NCBI RefSeq assembly: GCF_037975245.1
Contig: NC_092574.1
Location: forward strand, 9,211,713-9,275,712
Length of the DNA stretch: 64,000 nt
From: Apostichopus japonicus
Taxonomy: Eukaryota > Echinodermata > Holothuroidea > Aspidochirotida > Stichopodidae
Direction of reading: 5' to 3'
Under the pieces are notes generated by a model. It searched no databases, was not told the origin of the DNA, and worked only from the letters and a program-made list of their open reading frames with translations. This document shows positions 43,453 to 57,233 of this stretch, piece after piece. Each line of letters begins with the position of its first letter. The stretch's first letter is position 1. The position numbers were made by a program, and so were the translations under genes.

Positions 43453-46400
43453 TCAGTCACTGGTGATTAGCATATCTGTTGTCCGGTATCTTTTTGCTGA
43501 TACAATAGTCATGACTCTAACTGCGATATGCTTCATATGAATGATTACTGTCACAATGAATTCCCCTGTGGAAATGAAAAAAGACATACATTACTGCTGT
43601 TTGGGAAAGTGTATTGTTCCATTCTATATTTCTTTTAGTCTCAACTTGTTTCTAAACTTTAAGCAAGCCTGTCTGCACAAAATATATACATTTCCTTAAT
43701 TGTCGTAAATATCAATGCAAGTTCCCTAACTTTATTTCGATATTATAGACGTCGAATACTACCTGGTACGAACTGTACTATATTTATAACTGTATTATGA
43801 TAATATGGATGACTAATGTTGTTCACAAAATTAATCAATTCCATTTGTCGTTAATGGTCACAGTGTTGTTCAACATATCTCCTTTTACCTGCAATAATCA
43901 CCAAAACGATAACATTCAGTACAACAAGGACAGTTATGATGGAATTTTCGTGTTCATCTGGAAAATCGTTCGCAGCAACAATGACATTGATGAATATTAC
44001 CGTCAGGGAAAACATCTGAAATCAAATCCCAAATGTAAAACAAAAATCAGTTTTTTTCTGACTTATCCCCAAAGAGACCCTCAAGAACAGAAAATGCTTT
44101 GAATAACTATAAATTGTATTAAGAAGAAATATTATTGTATCACAACATTACATAAATATAAGGCGAGGGTTTTCATTGAAACCGAACTTAAATGATAATA
44201 GTGAGCATATATCAGCCACCGATATTTACCTGAAGTCCCTGTTCGTACGAGCTCTTCATCGGTCTGTAACGAGCGTGCAGGAGAAGGAATAGGACAGAAA
44301 TGCAAGTTGTCAGGATCACAGTCAGTCTGTCCTCCCAACCGAACAGAGTAATGAGAAGTGTTTGCGTAACTTTTCGAGCCAGTTCCACAATTTCCCAGAA
44401 CCAGAATTCCCTCTTGTAGTTTTCACTGAGGAAGTTCAACCATATCGGAGGAGATGGGTATGTTGGTGAGTTGGTGAGAGCTGAAGGATCAGTTGGGTCG
44501 TCGGTGTTGTCAGGTGGAAGATCATCAATTAATGAATCTGTCTTGCGAGTAGGCAAACAAAAGTTCTTGCAGAGAAGATAGAGAAGTGCTGCTGGGAATG
44601 CGATTACATAGATAACCGTTAGGATAAATGCGGATACATGGTAGACTTGCAAACCTGAGCAATCTACATCAAAGTCGGATCGAAGTCGTGTGATGTTAAA
44701 CTTCCTATCCTGATCTACAGAAAATGTTTTGCAGGATAAAGGATACAGGCTGAAGATAACCGAACATATGGGTGGGTAAATTATGAACAACAGAACGACA
44801 ACACATGCAAAAAGACACCTTTTCAGGTTTTGGAATTGAGATTGAAAGGACATGCGCACGATAGGTGAGAACCTAATGAGCACGTACAATTTCTTTGCTT
44901 GGTAATATATGAAAGGGGTAAAGATGATCACTAAAGGTAAAACCGCTCCAATTATGAATTGAACTTTAGGGTCTAGGTCAAGTTTCTCGTCGTAGCACCT
45001 TGGCCGGACAAATAGACGCAAGATATTAATTTCAAGAGCCGAGATGAACTTGCCTACGATGACTAGGGGTCCAGTCCAGTTTATATCGTGCAAAGACGTA
45101 AATATCTCCCCAATGACTTGATAGAACCCAAGTAAAATTTTGATTCTAGCAATCACGACGTCGACAAAAGATCGCCTGTTTTGTTCTTCCTCGTCTTTTT
45201 GCTTTATTTGCCTTGTTAACAAGACGCAGGCCAATGCACAAATAAACACAAATAAGCAAGTTTCTACTATAAGAATGGTGATACTTGGACAGGGGACACA
45301 TGAAGCGAGTACAGAATAGTACCCAGGAAGACAGTTGGTACACAACCACCCCGTGTATCCTACAGCACAATTTCCGCCTATGTTGTCATTGTCGTTGGAG
45401 CAGCTTGTAGAGCGAGGGCATTTAAACACGCGTGGCAACTCCCCGTCATAATTGACAGGTGTCGATTCAATGTCGTCTCCGATTAGATTTGTTACAAAGC
45501 TATTGTAGTAACTGAGATTTGCGTCAGGAAAGCTCCAATTCCATGCATACCCGGGGAGAAGTGCCTGAAACTCCTGGCTACAGTCCAAACCTTCTTGAAG
45601 ACAAAGAAAACAAGGGCCGTACCGATTTGTACGTGCATAATTTGCTTTACAGTAACATGCGCGAAGTCCAGCTAATATTGTCTGGTTGGTTCCTTCTGGG
45701 CAAACCTCACAATCTCTCGGTACAGTTCCGTGACCTTCTTTAACGTAAGTCCCATTATTACATAGTTTGCATGGTATTTTCCACTTGGATTCAGAAGGCG
45801 TTACTTGAGCGATGTCATCCTGATAAAAGCCACCTGTATTGATTACAAAATTAAAAGTGACCCCTATTTATACAAACACAGTGTTACATTCAGCTTTAGC
45901 AAATATTTTACGATATTATGCTCACACTAATGTCTATGCAGTGTCAAAAAAAAGCTATGAAAATATACACGCTCATAGCCTTTGGCCGAGAAAAACTTGT
46001 GTAACGTATACTGTTAGTCGACACAAATCATTTCATCACGGATACATTTCAAATGGAAATAATAGTTTGCAACATCAATCTTCTTACCAGCTGGGCACGG
46101 GGTGCATACACCTTTATCTGTATTACCGTAAGAACCAGATCCGCATGGTGTACATGTTGAGGTCGGGAAGTCGCATGTAAAGCCATCTGTGATAAGTGCT
46201 AAGACTACAGCGATGTTTCCTTGTTTTGTTGATGGCAAAGATGAGGGAGTCACACACCTACTGTGGAATGATATATTCGCATCCAGAAAACATTACGGCA
46301 CGATGATGTATGCATTCCAACATAAACCAAAAACATAAAAGAAATCAGTAATTGATTTAAAGTTGTTGTTTTTTAAATTTATTATTGTCGTCTATATTAG

Positions 46401-49400
46401 ACGGTTTAAAGTGCATAATTCAGTTTCCGTCCTTCAAAATTTTAAGTGATGTTTTCGAGACCCTTATAAACAGCTTTATAACGAAAGAAGCAAACAACGG
46501 TCATAATGCTTTTGAACAGTAAATAATTGTTTGAAGGAGTTTCGATGGGAGTTTCATTGAATGAGACAGAAATACTAAGTAGATATTGCATCTGCGAGAC
46601 TCTGTTCAATAAAATGCTAATTTCAGAGGAAATTTACTGTAAAATAGAACTTACATATTATGGTGTTTTGAATTTCTCGGTAAGGTAAGCAAGAAATCGC
46701 AATTCACATATCTGTGAACGAGAAGATTTTAGAGTATATAATTAATCTGGCAACTCACAGATCATTTTCATATAGGTAAATGTTTGACGGGAAACTTCGA
46801 TCAAAGTGATTTGACAAATATGAAATGTGGGCGAAGATGTAAATGAAACAGTCACTGAAACTCATATATTATAGTATTTTATTGTATTTTTTTCTTTGTT
46901 AATACTGAATATAATCACTAGCCGAGATTTAGGATATCCTCTCAGTAAGATCTGGTCTAACAAAGTTATATTCAGTGATACGAAAGATGCAAGTTATGTG
47001 GGTCCGCTTGCAGATAATGCCTCCTTTCTTATGGTTTGTTCCATATATTTGCTATCAATGAAGTTATTAATGTCTTCGCATAACAGATCGCAATGAAAAC
47101 TACCTTGCTGATGATTGACTTCACTTTCTGGGTCATAACTATTTGATCACACAATATTTCCTTCACTTAATCGTTTTACGTGACAAAGGGATGCTTTGGA
47201 TAAAGGATGAAAGAATCTGTTGATTTTAAATATGCTTTGAAGATACTCACATGCTGGTATTGCTTGGTATCCCTAAAAGGGATTGTGCGTCAAATTTGCC
47301 AATTTTGTTCCCGAAAAGGTGTCTGGAGATATAATATGGAGTAGATATATAGTATTGAGGGATCCAACCGCTATCGATTATATATTTAACATTGCATACA
47401 CAACTAGAGAAACATGTTAAATGCAAACCGTGTTGGTCACTACACGTGCTTGTACACAGACTTGTAATTAACTCCAAATATGTCATTTTATTTGAAGAGA
47501 TTTGACTACGCCTATGTGGAATTCTTCATTTGAATATTTGTAATTTGAAGTAAGAAGATCTTACAGCTGTTCCATTACATTGCTTCCGAATGGATTTCCA
47601 GTGATGTTAGTGAGGTTATTTTGAAACAGGTATCTGCATTCAAAGACAAGAGAAAGTAAAGAGAAAGCTAAAAATGTTTTAAGAAATATCTATGAAAGCC
47701 GTTTGAATCACATTTATCAATGTTTAACAACTAGCATTGTTAAACAAAGGTAAATGACGATGACAATGACAACAATTTATTTCTATTATTTTTTTATTTC
47801 AATTGTGTACAGTACATGAATGTTTAACAAAGTATAAACGAATTATTGATATACAATACAATCTGGAGAGGCAGGTACAAAGAAAAAATAAAAATAAAAC
47901 ATTTATTATGTAAATTGATATACAATATTTAAGATAAACAAAAGCATGGAAAGGAGAAAAAGAAGCGCAATTTGAATATAATAAATATAAACATATACTG
48001 GAGAGAAATTGGTGAAAGGAAACAAAACTCTAAACCAAAAATTAAAAAGAAAAAATAGTTGAAAGAAACTCACAATATTCAAATTTGTGGAATGGAAGGT
48101 TCTCATAGTTATAAGGGCTTTACTAATAAGTGATTTAGAGAGACATATTTAGTACGACTCTTGTAAATACCATCTCTGTCTTACTTACATGTACCGCAGA
48201 TTCATCAAAGCGAATGCGTTATCACCAATAGTACGTATATAATTGTCGAATAAACATCTGAAAGAAAAGAGAAATTGCTATGACATTTGCAACAAATTAC
48301 CGTGTCAACATGGAACGTTTGTTGAACTAATTTGCATAAGTCCGTAACCCGCAAAAGGACGTGCACTATATGTTGAACAATTAAGTATATAAACCCACAT
48401 CAATAGGCAATCAATAGGCTAGAACATTTTCCGCCAAATTGAGGGAATGAATTGAAATGCAATATACAGGTATCTATCTGAGGCATGTCGTCTCGTATAG
48501 TTCAAACTACCAACAAATTTGAAATTAAACTTTGAGGGAAAATATCCTTTTCTCTTTCGTCTCTCCTCTGCAATTTACAAGACGTAATTCGTCATGTAAA
48601 GTTATACATGTAGAATATTTGTATACTTTCCATATTCTTAAACGTTAATATTTTTAATATTTACTATAGCAAAGAAACATACAAGTGTGTTAACATTTCC
48701 AAGCCAATGAATGAATTTCGATGGATGATAGTTAGCTTGTTTCTCTGCAGAAAAAGTGTTTCCAGTTTGTAAACGCCTGTTTCATTAAAAAATCCAGGCA
48801 CTATATGCGATATGTCGTTACTCCTCAGGTCACTGCAATATGAAACGAAAACATGGCTACATTTCATAGTGTACTATAGTAATAATTAAAAGATATAATA
48901 ACTTTAACGACGTTCTCAATCTCCATCACTACATGCCAAAGCAAGAGCTTTGAATGTACCAATAAACACTGGTAATTTATCCCTAAGAATGTTTGTTTGG
49001 AATTATGGAAGTGTCAAAAGCCATAGTATATTAATTACACACTAACGTTGATACAATTTCAATTTACTTCATACTTCTTTCTGATAGCCTGTTTAATAAC
49101 ACCAAAAGTAACACATCTTTATCATTGCCACACATTATATAAGGTGCAGGGTATCTCCATTTCTAGTACATTTACTTAGCGTAAACTTGAAAGGTAAGAT
49201 GTTCTCATATCGATAACCGATTCGCATTGATATTCGGATAACCTCAAATTAGCGTATTTAATTAATAACAGGATCAGGATAGTACTTAGGCAACTATTAT
49301 ACTAATAACATGATATTCATAACAACATGAGTAAATTATTAAATATGTACTTTTAACAAATTTTCTGCTACTGAAATTGCACTTTCCGTTTGGGGTAATT

Positions 49401-49975
49401 GAATATTATTCTTTACATGCAAATTACGTCTACCGTAGTTTTTGGATATCAATGCATCTCAGAATAATAACTTACAGAAATGTCACGTCCGAAAGTCCCC
49501 GAAAAGTTCCTCTCTGAAGGGTATTTATTATCAAGAATCCTATTGAAAGAGGAAACGTATATTACGGACTCTCCTCATCTTCGTAATATGAAGATTATCA
49601 CACAGCTTATCCTGAAATTTTGAAGCCGGTCATGCAACTACAAGTTTGTTTGTGTTACCATAACAACTATATGTATGGTAGACTAAAGACCCCGTTTCAG
49701 AATGTTCCGGTCATTAGCGGTAATTTGGAACTACTGGAAACGATTAGCTATATCATGATGAGTATAAACGGTAAGCCTAAGGGATATATCCATTTCTTCC
49801 AATCTATGACTGATTGCGTAGTGCTTTAGAGTGCCCCGCCCCCTGTCTGTTTTTGAAATATACCGCCGGTTTTGTTGAATAGCCAATTTATGTAAGACCT
49901 GCGTTGTAAGATCTTGTGAAATGCAGAACGTTGCATAGACCATGTTACCATGGTTAATTATATATATATATATAT

Positions 49976-50044
<69 letters not shown>

Positions 50045-50157
50045 TGTCGAAGACTTACAACTCCTGAAGCGTCGATAAGTCATCAAAAACACCCGATGAC
50101 AGCGTTAGAAGCTCATTAAATCCTAAGTCCCCTTAGCATTGGAGAAGAAATTAGAAG

Positions 50158-50215
<58 letters not shown>

Positions 50216-50227
50216 GAAATTTGAGTC

Positions 50228-50305
<78 letters not shown>

Positions 50306-50440
50306 AAATAGTATATCATGATTTTTAAGTAAGATTGTACTGTTTCCACTGATAGATGTTATACTTACATAATTGTAATGGACCGCAAACTTTCAAATAA
50401 CTTATTTGGCAATGTACTCATGTTATTGTAGTTTAATTGT
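43453..50440 (-). CDS. Gene C: LRR / cysteine-rich / multi-pass membrane protein, 5' end missing, possibly a pseudogene
   Basis: Exons in transcript order: 50369-50440, 50059-50131 (broken), 49476-49539 (broken), 48683-48832, 48189-48257, 47565-47633, 47251-47322, 46655-46711, 46088-46260, 44230-45833, 44015-43889, 43565-43453. From the double-LRR exon on, the frame is intact to TGA (ends ITSD-stop), and omitting both broken exons leaves 834 codons in frame. No signal peptide or N-cap is found: upstream lie about 400 bases of unrecognised DNA and then the end of the duplicated block. The stalk and membrane parts are well preserved ([14 protein letters not shown], 44230-45833), so either the gene works with fewer LRRs, or it lost function recently, or the breaks are sequence errors. 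It is nearer to A than to B in the final helices. Confidence 0.72.
44230..45833 (-). CDS. Gene C large exon: Cys-rich stalk plus multi-pass membrane domain
   Basis: A 1604-base exon, acceptor CAG|GTGGCTTT and donor CAG|GTAAAT. It opens [10 protein letters not shown], has the Cys-pair modules and the [14 protein letters not shown] block, and keeps all hydrophobic segments. The variable loop reads [19 protein letters not shown], then a Pro/Ser run before [10 protein letters not shown]. The frame is open throughout with no damage, in contrast to the LRR exons. Confidence 0.88.
49476..49539 (-). pseudogene. Gene C LRR exon with an eight-base deletion
   Basis: Between a normal TAG acceptor and a GTAAGT donor the exon is 64 bases instead of 72. 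It begins ILDN-like and ends [15 protein letters not shown] in another frame, so eight bases are missing in the first third. Confidence 0.7.
49959..50301. repeat. (TA)n arrays around the damaged LRR exon of gene C
   Basis: TA arrays at about 49959-50040, 50160-50211 and 50236-50301 flank the 50059-50131 exon on both sides, including within 30 bases of its acceptor. Confidence 0.9.
50059..50131 (-). pseudogene. Gene C LRR exon with a one-base insertion at its acceptor
   Basis: The LRR reads [20 protein letters not shown] if entered at 50130, but no AG lies there. The only nearby AG (CTAAG before GGGGAC) yields a 73-base exon whose frame hits TAA within six codons. One extra G in the four-G run explains this. 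Confidence 0.65.
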
Positions 50441-50856
50441 CTGTGAAATAAATGAAAATGCATTTAATAGTATTACTTGACATAAATCAAGTTATAATTT
50501 CAGAATGTTTTTATTGCAACAAATTGATATCAAAGCTCTATTCACTCTCAAAGAAATTAAACATCATCAAATCCCAAAATATTTCAAACGACATAAATAA
50601 ATAATTCATTCATAAAAATGTTTCAACAAACGTAATTGCTGTTTCGGAATTAGCATTAAAATACGGGCGATATGAAATTAATCTAATTTACGCTTGCTTC
50701 CGTGATTGCCTCGTGGCGACATCGCATAACGATTACAATGTTCATTACAGTCTTGGAAACGCGTGCTAATCACTAAGAGAAATATCACCACTTAGCTATT
50801 GCTAACCGTCCCGAGCTTGGCCTATTATATATGTACAAATGTTTTCCTGTCATGGT
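50441..50856. other. Region upstream of gene C's first visible exon
   Basis: About 400 bases of AT-rich DNA with no signal peptide exon, N-cap or repeat that I can recognise. The duplicated block begins at 50857. Confidence 0.5.
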
Positions 50857-50960
50857 TCTAGTTGGCTTGGACTTGGACTTGTCTCAGACTTGAATGCACT
50901 CGACTCGGACTTGAGACCGAATCCAGCCGGGTCCATCATTTCGTTCTTTCTTCCCCATTG

Positions 50961-51005
50961 CGTGCACCAGTAGGAATAAAACTGATATGCACGTTATTAT
51001 GACGG
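50961..51005 (-). pseudogene. Membrane-exon relic, copy 2 (shorter)
   Basis: The - strand reads [20 protein letters not shown] sequence. Relative to copy 1 about 150 bases are deleted, including the donor end of the exon. Confidence 0.65.
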
Positions 51006-53744
51006 TAAAAGTAGAGTTCGGAACAATACACAAATATACTATGTACAAGATAACCGCGCGTAACATATCTTTAATCACAGTTCTTCCTTGTAACACCCCG
51101 TGGCCAACCCATAAGCCGTCTCCACCATCGAGCGAGGTCTCGCCGACATCTAACATGCATGAGTGAACATAAAGATTAACTATTGTTACAAAATTAAAAT
51201 ACATCATTCCTATATCGTCTTAGCATTTCGGATATACAAGTGAGGGATAAAGGTTAAGGGTGAGAGTTAACTTTACAATTGAATACAGTCGTTTGTTATT
51301 TCATTAAACATATAGTGGGCAATCAGTCTTTATTATAAGATGTTACAATATTCTCCCCTTGGCAAAATATAGCCTCCTCGATTTATACATTTCCCTTACA
51401 AAAATATCTTATTTTCCTGAATGTTAATATTGCCCTATTCTATTGCAACTTGACCACAAGTAACACGATACTACATATCATACCCCCCCCCATATTTTCA
51501 AGTAATTAAGAACATCAAAACTACATACTAAATATCACAAAATACACAAATAAACAACTTCACAATTGAGAACACGTTACTACACTATTGACTTACAATT
51601 ATTTGATACTTTTAAGTACATAATCTCCTTACCGTCTAGAACAAAGGTTAGGTAAGGTCCTACAAATACCTGATTCCTCTAAATACGTCAACTCTTTATC
51701 GATTAATAATACTGCCAATCAAATCGGTTGGGCCTTTTCACCTCCCGATCAGATCTTGTCCTATATGGACGGGTAATGGGGAAATTGTGGTATAAATAGG
51801 GTCGGATGGGAATGCTCTCTTATACAACCTTAGACAAATGGGGAATACTTTTAACTTCGATATATCATGTAAAAATATACTATAGAATGCAAAGGTATGG
51901 CTGAAATCAGTACCGTAACAAAAAGGTAGCACATTGTTCAAATTCAACGATATGAGTCTTAGAGAATGTCGGTTATTGTAACAATTATTTCGGCAATATA
52001 ATGGTCAACAAGTATCCAACTCTACAAATAGCAAAAGCGTTAGCTCGCTGTCCCGCTGTTTCGTTGTGGCTAATGACGGTTTTAACGACGTGCTAACTTT
52101 CGAACAAATATAGTAATGCATATGCAATTGCACAATATGAAAGATGAATATGTTCGATATTATATCAATGTGCACAATATTTCAAAATGCAGCTAGAATG
52201 AGTTGGCTGCATACTGCATAGGCAAATTAGTTTGATTTGTCCGTCTCAGAGAGCTATTGAGAACTTGGATTTGCTGTATCTCTCGGTAATCAGTTCAGTT
52301 TTTTCTTCTTTCTGCATGCATAATATGTAAAAAAAAATGAAGCTTACAGTTTTATCGACTTCAATAATCCAGTGCAGGCCAACGTTGTCCAGTGTATAGT
52401 CCAATGAAAAACAACAACAGCAAAAATATCCAATACGAAAGATTTCAGGGTTCCTCCGGTCTAATATTAACATTAGCATGAGGATGTGTTGGGTGATCCG
52501 GGCTCCGGCCCCGATCGGTAATGTGGTGATCCACACTCCTGTCTTGATCGGTGATGAGGTGATCCAAACTCCTTCCCCGATCGGTGATGAGGTGATCCGG
52601 ACTCCTGTTCCGTCTAGTAGTATAGATATTCCATTTTCAACATATATGCAACAAATTTTATGCAGTATACCATGTTCCCAACAGTTGGAATATTATCATA
52701 CATAACTAATCCCAGGCAATTTTGGAATTCCAAATGGTGATCCCGTCCATATAACAAACGGTTAGTCAAATAAATCCGTGAAATTAATAGCCGCCTACAA
52801 TATGACGTATAAGAGTTATCCTTTCCGGGGAATGTCCAGATGTTTTTCAATAAACAAAAGTTCGGGCCGTATCGCAGCAAATAATTTCTCTTGGCAGTGA
52901 ATACCAATACCGGTATATTATATGTTGTCCATCTTTGCCATATCCCAAATAGCACTTGTAAACTTCGTAGTACCATAGGTATACCATAGGTATTGGTCAG
53001 GCTTCTTTTAACGATTGTTAAATAACTGTATAATATAGTATGTTCCCGTTTCTCTGAGGAGGGGTATCAACAATCAATTCGTTCATGAAAATGACATACG
53101 CATTCGACCGGTTTAAATTCATGTTTTGACGTTTGGCTTTAATACAGTTATCGTATATCGCCAGGATTCCATTATAATATCATACCAGAGTTTAAGTATG
53201 TCCATGAGAGAGTTTCTATCTGCGTAGGGTGACAATGGCCATTTTACTTGCCCGTATGTAATAATTAAGTTACCGTGACACTTTGAAAATCGGTGTCCTC
53301 CGGCGAGTAGATGGCAAATAAGGGTTCGAAAAGCCTCCAAAAAGTAATAATAGTTAGTAGAAACACTTCTGCCACCACTGTAAGCGAGGCCGATCACGAT
53401 AAACGTAGAGTTAGGAAGGATCCAAAAAATACTATGTACAACACTAGGAACCGTGCGTAACATATATTTAATCAAAGTTTTACCTTGTAACACCTCGTGG
53501 CCAAACTTTAAGCCTTCTCCACCAGCGAGCAAGGGCTCGCCGACAGCTAACATGCATGAGTAAACATAAAGATTAACCATTGTTAGAAAATAAAGGGCAT
53601 CATTCCTATGTCGTCTTAGCATTTCGGCTATACAAATGAGGGATAAAGGTTAAGGATGAGAGTTAACTTTACAATTGAATACAGTTGTTTGTTTTTTTCA
53701 TTAAAAATATAGTGGGCAATCAGTCTTTATTATAAGATGTTACA
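51006..53744 (-). mobile_element. LTR retrotransposon, copy 2
   Basis: Duplicate of the element at 18503-21214: 3' LTR about 51006-51347, 5' LTR 53379-53744, and the same polypurine tract. The primer-binding site has two altered bases. It carries two more minisatellite units than copy 1. No protein domains are recognised inside. Confidence 0.75.
52495..52620. repeat. 33-base minisatellite, nearly four units
   Basis: Units at 52495-52527, 52528-52560, 52561-52593 and a partial one to 52620, each starting GATCC. Confidence 0.85.
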
Positions 53745-56700
53745 CTTTTGTAGTTTTCTAAAAGAGAAGTAGCCCTGTACAGGGATATTCCCCATCAAGA
53801 TGCTGAACATCGCCCCCCCCCCCCCCATCTCCCACCGGTCGGCTGCTGTAAACAAAAACACATCCGAATTTCCTTCATTTGGGTAGTATTAGGCTAACAA
53901 AATGCTACACATTCCGGGACTTTGCCAACTGGACCTCAACATTGGATTTGAAATACAAAACAATTGAAAAGCTTCAAGAGAACTGTTTGAAGGCACTGCA
54001 GCGTCTGTGCTTGGTAAACATCCCCACGGCACCTGCTTTAACAACGTCCAACAATGTCTAGGGGATTTCCCCCCTGTAACCCATACTGGTGCTTGGAAAT
54101 AAATTCCATAGAAATTGAATATCTCTCCCTTTCTTGTATGTTGTGATCTAAGCTCGCTACGAGAGAACAAGTAATACGGAAAACGGTTAGGTTTCAGTGG
54201 GCTTGCCACTTGAACTTCCATTAGGGCCATTCCAGAGAAATTAAGTGTTATTCCTCTTTCTGACGAACGAAACCTATCTTAACGTGCTGTAGTCCTGGCC
54301 AATAACAGTGTACGTAGCTGTAAAGAAAGTTGCCACTCTTAGCCTTGTTCGAAACGTTGTTCAGCTAGTCACTGTCATTCCCGGAATCGATCGACGTATT
54401 CATCTTGATAATGAGCGACGCTGAGTATATAACATTAAGGTTTTGTCACAATTTTCATGTGAACATTAAACATTCATCAGAAAAACACAAATATGATTCA
54501 CCGATTAAGCGTGGGAGTGGGTTGACGATAGGATGTGGTCTCGAATGCCCTGAATTTCCCAATGCGCACTTTATACAGGTGCGCGCTTACACTTAAAACA
54601 TTGTTTGACCACCCATACTGTTTGCTTGCCCCCACCCCCAATTCGATCCCTCCCCTTGGGATTTCTGGTGTTGCCATTAAATATTTAGATATTCTTTCCG
54701 AACGTATACGTTACCCTTATTAAGTTACTAAGCATAGAGAAACTGATTATTAAAGTTTTAATAACTATCAAAACCGTTACAGGATGTCGAGAATAACTTT
54801 TCCCCCCTTTGCTCTGTAAGATACATAACAAATTTTAACGAACCGACCATAGGTCCTTATCTTTAATTTTCTGCAACAAAAAGTTATATGATTTTGATCT
54901 GTGCTCAATGATTGTTTTTTTGTTGAAAACCTAAATAAACATCGAAAAGTTAAAGTCCCAACACCAATGTCAAAAGTTCTGTCCCAACAGTAGAGTCAAT
55001 ATTTTGGATTGAATGAAACGTCTTCGAAAAGTAGCTGCACACTGCATGGATGATCAACACCATCAAGTTACTGATAGTTTAACTTCTGTTAACTTCACAA
55101 AAAGTGCACGGATTTGCTGAAAATACTCATCCCATGAGCTACATACACGAATACATCCCAATTTTGCGGGTCAAGTGTAATATTGCATATTAACAAACGT
55201 TGGATTTGCACAGGGGCATTTTGCGTCCCAAAAGGCATCACCTTATATTAGTATAAAACGCTAGGAGTAACGAATGAGGAGGCTTTCCTTGCACTGTGAG
55301 GTGTTGTTTTTCTGATTATCTTTCAACAAATATAGATAAATATTTCTCGTTGCCGATTTTATTAATACAATAGCTCAACCATACCAGTCAATTCTAGTAA
55401 CGTTATTTACTTTCTGATAATCGGTACAAGAATATAAAGCTTCCATTTGGTTTTGATACCTAAATGCATTGGGAAGAGCACTCATTGTCTCTTCGTTCAG
55501 TAATGTCGTGTTCCAACAAATATATTCAACTTCTTTACGTAAGTGCTTCAATTTAATATGATTCTTTCTGTAAAGATGTTGTTTTGTACGTGCCGCATCA
55601 CTAAAGTCAACATCATTACGTATCAAAATAGTCTTGGTTGCGTTGTTAGGAAATGTATGTAACTATCTATGCGTAAACTGTCTTTGAGAACAGTTCAACA
55701 TTAATCTAGGTGGAACACACAGGTGCAAGATATTGTAGTCACTCTTCGGCACTCCTTGATGCTGGCAGATATATGGAAAGCGCGAACAAGCAACCCATCA
55801 ATCGGATATGCTTTACATGAACGATAATCACCAACATCTGCCCTAAATCATTTATTTTATTTTGATGCTACGATTGCTGTTCATGCAGTTGATATTGATG
55901 CGATGCCGATATTTTTGGGTTCCTATGCAACAACTATATGTCATTGCCCATTTTGCGTTCCATACAAAATATGTTTTCGATTCGGCTTAAATTTTTATTA
56001 ATGAAAAGCGTTGGTATAAAGACTGCTGTGTGTTATTTGAAGACAAGATCAAACAGAGGGATATAAGTTCTGATAGTTTATATTGTCTAACGTTGGTATA
56101 TAACAATATCTCAGCTTGCTTATACTTTTACCATACTTTTACTTTAAGTTGAAACTGTTTCATGTTAATCAAATTGAACTAATTGTTTATAACAAACAAT
56201 GTAACAGCGTGTTGAATGTTATTGTTATAAATGTAAGCTATACCTATTGATAACATGAAAATGTATATCATTGAGGTTCAGACACGTGATATAACGGTTG
56301 GGTATCTTTCGTGGAAATAAAGAATGCATTTCGCTGTAGATTAGCGACATGGTGATACACATCAAATCGTCCACCCTGCCCCACAGAAGATACAGTTTCA
56401 CTGGATTTCAGTTTAGTCCACTCAATACGAGTAAAACTTAGACAAACCAACTGGCATTCAATTTCTCATGCCTTGATCGAGACGAAAAAAGACGTGTTGT
56501 ACAATACCATCTTGTTATCGTTTTAACTTTGAATGAAACTATCTACTTGAAAAATTAATGTATCAAATTAACAGTAATCAAAATTTGAGTTTTTGCAAAC
56601 ACATGATATCTTTATGAATATCTTTATGCCATCCAAACGAGAGTTTGACTGACAAATATTCCAAAACGAAATATCTCTGTTAAAGCGCATGCAAAGTATA

Positions 56701-57233
56701 TCAACTGTTTGCTTTCCATATCAATGTGAATAACAAATTCAAAAGCCTGTCAAATTGACATCCGCTATTATCTACCATAAGAATATATACACGTGCGATA
56801 GTGCAGTATAACATGTCAGTTAATTTCAAACAATTTACAATGAATATTATACAATATTCTATATTCAGATTACGGTCAATTTTACAACATGAAAAGTAAA
56901 AATGCACACTTCACTTCAGGGAAGCTTCCACGGACAGATTTGGACAAAGTACCTTTCTCAGGCAGTTTCAATCTGTTTTCTACATTTAATATTAAAATGC
57001 CATCATTCACGTCAACTAACGTACAACTAATTAACTAACATTATGTTCTGTGTGTGATCAAATAGTATTAGGTGCAACATGTACTACAGAACTATTTGTG
57101 CAAACCATATATTATTCAACAGTTTCCGAAGTGATTAAGGCACAGTCCATAAACGAAGGATGATTGCTAAATCATATCTGCTTTTAACAGCTCCACGAGA
57201 GGTTTCTTCAATGGTGCAGTAAGACCTGTGCTG
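53745..57233. other. Intergenic DNA downstream of gene D (duplicated)
   Basis: Corresponds to 21215-24728. No convincing gene. The open frames 53889-54230 and 55375-55626 on the - strand match those of copy 1. Confidence 0.5.
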
